A stretch of DNA of 26,649 nucleotides from Nemertoderma westbladi (lineage: Eukaryota > Xenacoelomorpha > Nemertodermatida > Nemertodermatidae): the NCBI GenBank assembly GCA_032718475.1, contig JAUCBJ010002901.1:1-26649 (forward strand), in the 5' to 3' direction. The position numbers and the translations under genes are program-made. The notes under the pieces are model-generated. The model did not search any database, was not told the DNA's origin, and saw only the letters and a list, made by a program, of their open reading frames with translations. Shown here piece by piece: positions 20,045 to 26,649 of this stretch. Every line of letters begins with the position of its first letter. The stretch's first letter is position 1.

Positions 20045-20683
20045 TGTAGTAATGACTATCTTATCACAAGATACAGAGTTTCAAGACGTACTGGGTTAAT
20101 GGTAGATACTTTCGGTACCTTATTGGACCTAGTATTACAACAAACTAGTTTTCAATTTGAAGATCAGATTTATCAACAAATTAAAGGCTTACTCATGGGG
20201 AACCCGGTATCACCAGTTTTGAGCTGTATTTTTATGTATAGTCTCGAAACAAAAGCCAAACAGCAAGGGTTTCTGCCCCTGGTGTGGTACCGCTATGTAG
20301 ATGACACATGGACCGTGATAGATCCCAGGGAGGTCAATGACCTGTTGGTAAAACTTAACGCTCTACATCCGGACATACAATTTACGATGGAACATCAGGG
20401 GGAGGAGGGGGTTTGCCTACCATTCTTGGATGTGTCGATTACTCTGGAGAGTGGCAGTTTTAGTAGTAACGTTTATCAGAAACCGACTCATTCAAACAGA
20501 TATCTTAATTTTGCATCGAATCACCACCCTCGCATAAAACAAAGTGTCTGCAGTGCTTTGTTTTTCAGATCAAACCGTGTTTGCTCCACCCCGGTAGCTA
20601 GGGAACAGACGCAAAATAAGTTAACCAACACCTTACTTAGGAACGGTTATCCCACAAGGATAATTTATAACACTCTTACTTAG
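20045..20683 (+). pseudogene. Penelope-like reverse transcriptase core (YVDD)
   Basis: The open frame includes 'FQFEDQIYQQIKGLLMGNPV' with the G-x-MG-x-P-x-SP motif and 'WYRYVDDTWTVI' with the catalytic YVDD at 20294-20305. 'LPFLDVSITLESG' and 'VYQKPTHSNRYLNFASNHHP' follow, the Y-x-KPTH...YL...S-HP signature of Penelope RTs. The two catalytic aspartates are intact. A first ATG is at 20099 but the domain begins upstream of it, so this is not a natural start. The frame ends prematurely at 20681-20683 because a 43-bp tandem duplication shifts it. Confidence 0.88.
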
Positions 20684-20717
20684 GAAGGGTTATCCCACAA
20701 GGATAATTTATAACACT
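20632..20717 (+). repeat. 43-bp tandem duplication that frameshifts the Penelope ORF
   Basis: 20632-20674 and 20675-20717 are identical except for one C/G difference (GAACGG versus GAAGGG). The second copy reads in the frame of the downstream endonuclease part, so the duplication itself moved the upstream RT out of frame. A TGA at 20721-20723 adds a second block. Confidence 0.93.
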
Positions 20718-20723
20718 AAGTGA

Positions 20724-21125
20724 CGTGTAAACAAACGTTTTGACCAACCACAGCCGGCACTGCCTAAGGACAAGGTAGACATAAAAATAGGATTACCATA
20801 TGAAACAGGTCTGACTGAGCCATTAGATAAATTGTGTTCCTTGTACGGGGTAGGCACATTCTACATACCGGGACGTAAGTTACGTTCTTTTTTGTTAAGG
20901 GGTCACAAACCACGTGGTGAGCCAACAAGGGGTGTGGTGTATAAGATTCCCTGTGATTGTGGTAAAACGAATATTGGGGAGACACAATATTCTTTAGATA
21001 TAAGTTTAAAACAACATGACGGGGACATACGACACAGGAGGTTTAAAGCCTCGGACCTGGCAGCACATCATGTGAACACGTTTCGATTTAGCGGAGGTAG
21101 TTGGGAGGGAACACCAATTACGTAG
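20724..21125 (+). pseudogene. Penelope-like linker and GIY-YIG endonuclease, degenerate
   Basis: The frame opens after the TGA at 20721. It reads 'IGLPYETGLTEPLDKLCSLY' and 'IPGRKLRSFLLRGHKPRG', the typical linker between RT and endonuclease in Penelope elements. Then comes 'GVVYKIPCDCGKTNIGET', the GIY-YIG core with its C-x-C pair. The YIG Tyr is replaced by Asn (codon 20970-20972), and the following 'LDISLKQHDGDIRH' lacks the expected catalytic Arg. The frame stops at 21123-21125, and the conserved tail resumes in the +1 frame. It would nick target DNA if intact; this copy should be inactive. Confidence 0.82.
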
Positions 21126-21309
21126 GCGAAAAATTCTGGAAAGTCTTCACATTTGGGCGCTAGGTGATAGTGCCATTAACAAACGTACATCAGTAGAGGT
21201 AGACCACCTAAGTGAGGCGGCGATGTATACTAGTATATGTCTGCTCCACATTATGTCTTTGGTTTTTGGTCATTTAAATATTGTGTTATTATTGGTTTAT
21301 TTAGTTTAA

Positions 21310-21930
21310 TTGTACTTTTTAGGGTGTCTGTAAGAATTAGAATTGTGTAATATTCAGTCAGTGCATATCAGCCCATACAGATGTTGTATAATGTACGGTA
21401 CAGTTAGAATATCGCAGTTTGCAAGAAATACCAAGTAATTATAACAATTTCATACATAATTACAACCTACCTATAGTGCTTATTATTGATAATGATTTTA
21501 ATATAAATCGAAATATATTTGCCTACATTGAGCTCCGAATATTAAAAACATTTCTATTAATAAATTTCGAACATAATTGTATTTATCCGATACCATTACT
21601 ATAATTATAATGTCTAGTATAATGCCATTCCAATATTAGGTTATATAATATTAATAGCGAGTAGTAGAGAGTATACTGCTGCTTTTCAATTTTTCTGATC
21701 TTTATTTATTTTCCTTCCTGATGCAATTTATATTTTAATTAGTATTAGTATTATATAAACTGACAAATTAATTAAAATATTTAATATATTTGCGATGTGA
21801 GTATATTTGGTGATTTCCTATTGTATTACATATTGTTTGCAAGTATATATATATATATATACTATAGTTATACAGTAGGTTTGTTTACTGATACTAGCCA
21901 TTGTTTGTTGTGCTATAATTTGATCAAAAT
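21310..21930. other. AT-rich spacer, nothing recognised
   Basis: No coding frame has family motifs. It contains a short (TA)n run near 21845-21861. Confidence 0.55.
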
Positions 21931-21932
21931 AT

Positions 21933-21996
21933 ATTATATGTAATTTTAAAAATATATGTATATTATTATACATATATTTTTAAAATTACATATAAT
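21933..21996. repeat. AT-rich inverted repeat, 30-bp arms
   Basis: 21933-21962 and 21967-21996 are exact reverse complements separated by TTAT. The arms contain TTATATGTAATTTTAAAAAT. It lies immediately before the AAAAGGTTGT-rich tract and the left repeat of Penelope-like element 2. Confidence 0.85.
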
Positions 21997-22155
21997 TTTA
22001 AAAGGTTGTTTACCTTTTTAAAGTTAAAAGGTTGTTAAGACAACCTTAAAAGGTTAAAAAAGTTAAAAGGTTGTTTAAAAAGTTAACTTTTTAAAGTAAA
22101 AAGGTTGTTTACCTTTTTAAAAGGTTGTACCTTTTTAAAAGGTTGTAATTTTAAA
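21997..22155. repeat. Scrambled AAAAGGTTGT / ACCTTTTT simple-sequence tract
   Basis: About 160 bp built almost entirely of TTAAAAGGTTGT, TTTACCTTTTTAAA and AAGTTAAC words in direct and inverted order, capable of many alternative hairpins. It runs into the left 102-bp repeat of the Penelope-like element, whose first bases (AAGTTGTCAC) resemble the tract's own unit. Confidence 0.8.
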
Positions 22156-22257
22156 AAGTTGTCACTTTTTGAAATCTTAAAATATTATTATACTAAAACA
22201 ACTTGATCTCACACCCTACAGTCATATTCCCTAACTTTCTTTACTTAATTTAAACTT
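22156..22257 (+). repeat. Left 102-bp direct repeat of Penelope-like element 2
   Basis: Matches 24274-24375 at 100 of 102 positions. It contains a 7-bp inverted pair AAGTTGT (22156-22162) and ACAACTT near 22199-22205 that could form a stem-loop. It ends about 25 bp before the first ATG of the ORF. Confidence 0.92.
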
Positions 22258-22281
22258 ATATTAATTTTTGACTGTGGATGA

Positions 22282-24108
22282 ATGGCGATTGTACCAAGAA
22301 TTTTGTTCCTACAATTAATAAATTTAGGCTCGCAACTAATTTTGGGGCAACTTCAAAGAAAATTTCTTGAAAATTGCAAGAAGCACAACGTAATACCGAA
22401 GGGTTTGAGGATTTGCTTAAACCTTAATTTACCTGGTAATTCTATTCATTTTGAACAGGTTCGCATTAAAGCTAAAAATAATATTTTTAAATATTAAAAA
22501 TAAATATAATATTTTGAATATTATTTACACGAGTTTGGTAGCAAACATGATGCTTTTCTAAAAAATACATTTGACGTTTTGATTTGGATACGAGATATCA
22601 ATGAACGTCTAGCTCCCCTTCCGCCAAACTCTAGCTTTTTGTGCCTTGATGTATCAAATTTCTTCCCTTCAGTTGATAACTGCATGGGTTTAGCGGCAGT
22701 TGAGGAAACTCTGGAACAATACAGAACAATTGTTGCAGAAGGTGACCCACCTAATGAATGCATATTAGAAGCTCTTAAAATTTGCCTTGAAAGCAATAAT
22801 TGTGCTTTCAATGGCAAACACTTCACCCAGTCTGGGGGTTCAGCTATGGGACCTTCTTATTCTTGTACCTACACCGATATATGGGGAGCCAAATTCATTG
22901 ACACGGCAGTGTCTTCCTTTAATAACAGTCCACAAGAATACAAAAGATACCGAGACGACATTATTTCCTTTGGAATTAATTTTTCGGAAGATATTGTTAC
23001 AAATTTAGTCACACATTTAAATGAGACAGTACTTCCCGGAAAGATTGTCTTTAAGTTAGAACAATTTGGTAAAGAAGTAAATTTTCTGGATTTAACTATT
23101 TTTATTGATGACAGTGGATACATCCAAACTAAAAATTATCACAAGCCTATGGACGTACATCAGTATTTGTGTCCTTCAAGCGCACATCCTCGTTCACAGA
23201 TTCAAAACATCCCTTATGGTGTAGCTTTACGCTTGCGCAGGAATTGTAGTTTAGATTCAGATCTTTTTTCTAGTCTCATTGAGTATGGTTCTGCATTTGT
23301 CGCGAGAGGCTGGGATGAGAAAATTGTTGCTCAACAATTTGCTTCTGCAGCAGTCAGTACGCAGTTTCAAGCCCTTAAAGTAAAAAAAGACAAGCCTAGA
23401 AAGAATAAAAAGAAACAACTTTTCTATGTACACAATAATGACCCTCTATTACCTAACCCCAAGGTGATTATTTCAAAACATTCCACAATTCTAGATGAAC
23501 ATTCAATGACAAAATCTTTTTGGAATAGTCATAAATTGGAAGTTGTAACTCGCCGCGCACCAACCTTAAAGAATATCCTTGCGCCATCCAGACTGAGGTG
23601 TACAAGGGAACCTTCATCTAGTGATTTTCTAGGAGTTCATAAATGTGACAGAGCGGCATGTGTCCCCTGTAAAGTATTATTACCTTTAAAATATGTCAGC
23701 TCAACAACTAACAAAAGCCACAGGGTTTATATAAAGAATGATTTATCTTGCAATGCTAAAAATGTTATTTACGTGGTGACTTGCATTAAATGTAACTTAT
23801 TTGGTATCGGTTCAACAGAGGACTTAAAGCCTAGGATAGCCAACTACAAGACAAAGATAATTAACGACAAACCATCGACTGCCATCGACAGACATTTTAC
23901 TAACTCGGGTCATTCTTACAACGCACACTTCAGAATTACACCATTTGATTGTCTACCGATCTCAGCAAACAAAAAACTGAACCGACAAAAACTCAGAATT
24001 AAAGAGGGAGAATGGCAGTGCCGGTTGGAAACTTTACAACCGATGGGTTTGAATGTTCTCAACGAGGCGGTGATCAATAACTTTGGACTTGATGTTTTCA
24101 ATCCTTAA
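22282..24108 (+). pseudogene. Penelope-like polymerase (RDD-type RT plus GIY-YIG-like domain), near-complete
   Basis: One frame runs from the ATG at 22282 to the TAA ending at 24108, blocked only by three stops in an AT-rich patch (22495-22509). The N-terminal part has 'FLENCKKHNVIPKGLRICLN', the IPKGLR signature that precedes Penelope RTs. From 22510 onward 533 codons are open: 'LCLDVSNFFPSVDN' (first catalytic Asp motif), 'TQSGGSAMGPSYS', 'YKRYRDDIISF' (catalytic box RYRDD at 22948-22962 in place of YVDD), 'VNFLDLTIFIDDSG', 'YHKPMDVHQYLC', and 'IPYGVALRLRRNCS'. A Lys-rich linker and 'CDRAACVPC' (from 23650) follow. The endonuclease-like domain is 'NVIYVVTCIKCNLFGIGST' (23761-23817), with GIY read as VIY and YIG as GIG. 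The tail 'LQPMGLNVLNEAVINN' is typical. RDD is usual in some Penelope clades; the missing YIG Tyr may disable the nuclease. Confidence 0.87.
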
Positions 24109-24273
24109 GAATTATAAAGATTAAAGATTCACAGATTTAACAAACTCATTAGTTGCTAGGGTAGTATTATTATTTGTAGTGCAATAATTCTAGAATATCG
24201 TTTATTTGAAAAAGATAGAGAGAGCTATCGAAAGCTAATAATAAAAAAATAAATTTTTAGTGATTGATCATAT

Positions 24274-24375
24274 AAGTTGTCACCTTTTGAATTCTTAAAA
24301 TATTATTATACTAAAACAACTTGATCTCACACCCTACAGTCATATTCCCTAACTTTCTTTACTTAATTTAAACTT
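24274..24375 (+). repeat. Right 102-bp direct repeat of Penelope-like element 2
   Basis: Second copy of 22156-22257, with differences at two positions (T/C and A/T in the first 20 bases). A (TA)n run follows at about 24384-24400, which may be the integration-associated tail or the target. Confidence 0.92.
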
Positions 24376-24401
24376 GTATATTATTATATATATATATATA
24401 C

Positions 24402-24804
24402 ACAAAATGTAGCAGAACCGTCACTAATATATATTTCAAAGACATACATATGGTTTTATATTAACATTTCTTATATTTTAATTTTATTATCTAATACATT
24501 TTATTTAACTATTTTATTATTAAATAAATCAAAATGTCTAACATTGGAAACAAATTGCTTTTTGCAAATCATCATGGTTCGGCTGCTATGGTCAATATAC
24601 ATATAATTTTTGTATTCTGAAACTGAATATACAAAAACCCTTCAGTTAATGGGAAGATTTGACGGCTATGCTACTTATATATATTAAACTTTGGGAGTGG
24701 TGATGGTAGCATTTCGAGATATCTTTAAAAACACAGATTATTTCTATATATAGAATTTGTACATATAGCGAATATGCAAACCGCTATAAAATGCTACATT
24801 TTGT
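24402..24804. mobile_element. MITE candidate with 13-bp inverted ends
   Basis: ACAAAATGTAGCA at 24402-24414 is the exact reverse complement of 24792-24804, bounding about 403 bp of AT-rich non-coding DNA. No convincing target-site duplication is seen and the left end abuts a TA microsatellite, so this may be chance in AT-rich sequence. Confidence 0.3.
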
Positions 24805-25189
24805 TATCCTTAATTATATTAAATAATACTGTAGCCCATTAGTAGCAAAGTGAAATTACTATATGGAATTTAGTGATATCTGAAAATGTAAGGAAACATA
24901 TGTAAGACTGCTATTGAGAAATATATAATGTAGTAGAATAATTGGGGGTCCCTAGCTTCTGTATGTAGGACGTAGAAGGCCACTGTTATTATAGTAGTAG
25001 AGTACCGCCGTGCTATTTCAGTATTTAGTCTGTGCGATTTTGTGCTAGTTTTATTCTGCAATTTCCAGTCATTACAAATTAGGCCACTTATTTTCGTATT
25101 TCGATAGAACTATGTGTAGTATGCATTGATAATGACGCAAATTACGAAATCTATCTATCGAAATCTATCTAAAATTATTCGAAATATAT
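24805..25189. other. No recognised feature
   Basis: AT-rich sequence without a supported frame on either strand. Confidence 0.5.
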
Positions 25190-25813
25190 CCATCCAACAT
25201 CCATGATGGATCCGTCCAACATCCATGACGGATCCATCCAACATCCATGACGGATCCGTCCAACATCCATGATGGATCCGTCCAACATCCATGACGGATC
25301 CGTCCAACATCCATGACGGATCCGTCCAACATCCATGATGGATCCGTCCAACATCCATGATGGATCCGTCCAACATCCATGACGGATCCGTCCAACTTCC
25401 TTGATGGACCCGTCCAACATCCATGATGGATCCGTCCAACATCCATGACGGATCCATCCAACATCCATGACGGATCCGTCCAATATCCATGATGGATCCG
25501 TCCAACATCCATGACGGATCCATCCAACATCCATGACGGATCCGTCCAATATCCATGATGGATCCGTCCAACATCCATGACGGATCCGTCCAACATCCAT
25601 GATGGATCCGTCCAACATCCATGACGGATCCGTCCAACATCCATGATGGATCCGTCCAACATCCATGACGGATCCGTCCAACATCCATGACGGATCCGTC
25701 CAACATCCATGACGGATCCGTCCAACATCCGTGATGGATCCGTCCAACATCCATGACGAATCCGTCCAACATCCATGACGGATCCGTCCAACATCCATGA
25801 TGGATCCGTCCAA
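25190..25813. repeat. 22-bp minisatellite, 28 units
   Basis: Twenty-eight contiguous 22-bp units with consensus CCGTCCAACATCCATGA(T/C)GGAT plus a partial unit, with no length variation. Variation is almost confined to two sites, GATGG/GACGG and CCGTCC/CCATCC, with rare others (a CTTCCTT unit near 25396-25402 and an AATATCC variant in two units). Each unit contains GGATC(C) and a near-palindrome ATCCATGATGGAT. A three-unit block (66 bp) is repeated in tandem at about 25432-25563. All three minus-strand frames stay open for over 600 bp because 22 is not a multiple of 3 and the unit has no stop triplet on that strand. I do not call a gene. Confidence 0.95.
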
Positions 25814-26075
25814 TATAAAATCTCTGACTTTAAGTCTTATAAATCTCAGTCTGTCTGTCTCGCGATACAATAATAGAAAGCTAACTTGAGCAACGTCACT
25901 ATCTCGTCATATTTTAAGTATTTGTTTGCGTGAATCGAATGTGGTCAAAGTGGATTATTTTGCATCGTTTTAGGCCAAAATATATTACTGGTCAGCAATC
26001 AGGACTCAGGCGACTTTGTAACTGCAGTTTCACCATTAGACTAAGACTAAGGCTGTTCTAACTGAAACTTTGCAG
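25814..26075. other. Short unique spacer
   Basis: No supported frame. It includes CAGTCTGTCTGTCTC near 25847-25861 and nothing else distinctive. Confidence 0.5.
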
Positions 26076-26098
26076 GTATGTATGTATGTATGTATGTA
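26076..26098. repeat. (GTAT)n microsatellite
   Basis: Almost six perfect GTAT units. Confidence 0.95.
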
Positions 26099-26114
26099 CC
26101 ACAGAGATCTTACG

Positions 26115-26482
26115 CTGCCTGTTTGAGTGAGAGGACGCCGACCAGCCTACAGTTCTTCAATCTGCTGCTTGGGTGTGTAATCTCTGAGAGTGAAACCATT
26201 CCCATCACCAATTTTATTGTTTTTGAGCTGATACTGGGGAAATATCTACTACAAGATTGGATTCGTGTTTGGGAGGAAGCTGAAGTTCTCTAGTCTACCG
26301 GTAGTAGGTGGAATGTCTGAAGGTGAAAAAGTCCTGCGTTTTTGTTGTTTTTAATCTTTTCGAGCTGATGCATGGCATATATAGATTACACCACAGGCGG
26401 TTGCGTGTTTGGGAGGACGTATATTATTCGGCAGTTCACCAGCCTGTCGCTAAGGGTCGACATGCCTGAAAGTGAAAACCGT
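26115..26482 (+). repeat. Three diverged copies of a ~140-bp tandem repeat
   Basis: Ordered landmarks recur three times. A GTTTG-rich start ending GAGGA occurs at about 26121, 26265 and 26405. A CAGTTC/AAGTTC plus CAGCCT/TAGTCT block follows. Then comes a word ending GAAAGTGAAAAC or a variant, at 26181, 26314 and 26464. GAGCTGAT recurs at about 26226 and 26361. Copies are strongly diverged with indels. A 71-codon frame across it (26078-26293) has no recognisable features. Confidence 0.55.
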
Positions 26483-26552
26483 AAATACTAATCAAATTAT
26501 ACACCAGAAAAGATAAGAAAACAAACTAATATTTTAACCAGAGGGTGTTTAT

Positions 26553-26576
26553 CCCCCCCCCCCCCCCCCCCCCCCC
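26553..26576. repeat. Homopolymer C24
   Basis: An uninterrupted run of 24 C residues on the plus strand, striking in an AT-rich context. Its length is likely to be uncertain in any read data. Confidence 0.9.
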
Positions 26577-26649
26577 TACTTATCTGACCTGTTTCGAAAC
26601 AGATAGAGTAATTGTAATTAATTCGTGTTACTTAAAACAGTTATCGTAA

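Larger units (their letters stand above)
20045..21307 (+). mobile_element. Penelope-like retroelement 1, 5'-truncated and frameshifted
   Basis: A collinear but broken Penelope-type polymerase: RT core, linker, GIY-YIG endonuclease and C-terminal tail, all on the plus strand. A short upstream tract in another frame (about 20048-20085, 'VVMTILSQDTEFQD') fits the sequence preceding the RT core. The C-terminal tail ('LRRRKILESLHIW') is in yet another frame from about 21103. No flanking pseudo-LTR repeats were seen. The 5' part of the RT is absent. Confidence 0.85.
22156..24375 (+). mobile_element. Penelope-like retroelement 2 with flanking direct repeats (pseudo-LTR arrangement)
   Basis: A 609-codon-span polymerase frame (22282-24108) lies between two 102-bp direct repeats (22156-22257 and 24274-24375). 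The repeats differ at only two positions. Direct terminal repeats around a single RT-endonuclease ORF are typical of Penelope-like elements, where they are called pseudo-LTRs. The high similarity of the repeats indicates a fairly recent insertion or a tandem-template origin. A search by eye for a hammerhead ribozyme core (CTGANGA ... GAAA), known from some pseudo-LTRs, found none. Confidence 0.85.

Noticed and set aside
22156-24375. Hammerhead ribozyme in the pseudo-LTRs
   Set aside because: I looked on both strands for a CTGANGA ... GAAA core in and near both 102-bp repeats and found none. A covariance search would be decisive.
25190-25813. CRISPR-like array
   Set aside because: The repeats are contiguous with no unique spacers, and the context is eukaryotic. 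It is a minisatellite.
25155-25870. Three overlapping minus-strand ORFs of 205-231 codons as genes
   Set aside because: They are the same 22-bp repeat read in three frames. Openness follows from unit length and absence of stop triplets, not from coding selection.

Overview
This window looks like AT-rich nuclear DNA of a metazoan, most likely a marine invertebrate. The basis is the set of decayed eukaryotic transposons: Penelope-like retroelements, a LINE, a TTAA-type DNA transposon, a THAP/P-type transposase and a tRNA-derived SINE. There are also minisatellites, and no bacterial-style operons, ribosome binding sites, rRNA or intact tRNA genes. The species cannot be fixed from the sequence. 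I found no convincing intact host gene; almost everything with recognisable coding character is a mobile-element relic.

Layout. Positions 1-4152: AT-rich DNA with a minus-strand LINE reverse-transcriptase (RT) fragment (712-1687) lying between two diverged direct repeats. Positions 4157-7438: a complete-looking DNA transposon with 18-bp perfect terminal inverted repeats, TTAA on both sides, and a Kolobok/'Mutator-like' DDE transposase broken by one stop and one frameshift. Positions 7472-8833: an abrupt GC-richer block reading as one decayed protein gene that I cannot identify. It has an N-terminal 21-bp (7-residue) repeat and an exact 104-bp tandem duplication. Positions 10179-10693: THAP plus P-element transposase remnant. 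Positions 13037-13189: a small ORF of doubtful status. Positions 13427-13651: a perfect 225-bp palindrome (112-bp arms). Positions 13883-14212: a tRNA-derived SINE candidate. Positions 14645-15434 and 16597-17048: faint fossil coding tracts. Positions 17992-18858: a second LINE copy ending at the same base as the first. Positions 19534-19647: an upstream LINE RT scrap. Positions 20045-21307: Penelope-like element 1 (RT with YVDD plus degenerate GIY-YIG). Positions 22156-24375: Penelope-like element 2, the best-preserved element, with a 609-codon frame flanked by 102-bp direct repeats (pseudo-LTR arrangement), an RDD catalytic box and a degenerate GIY-YIG. Positions 24402-24804: MITE candidate. 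Positions 25190-25813: 22-bp minisatellite of 28 units. The last kilobase holds a GTAT microsatellite, a three-copy ~140-bp repeat and a C24 tract.

The genes do not form a pathway. The window is best read as a transposon graveyard in which several classes have landed side by side. The most distinctive items are the TTAA transposon, the pseudo-LTR Penelope element, the perfect palindrome, the unidentified GC-rich pseudogene and the minisatellite open in all three minus frames. Identities come from motif recognition by eye; no database search was run.
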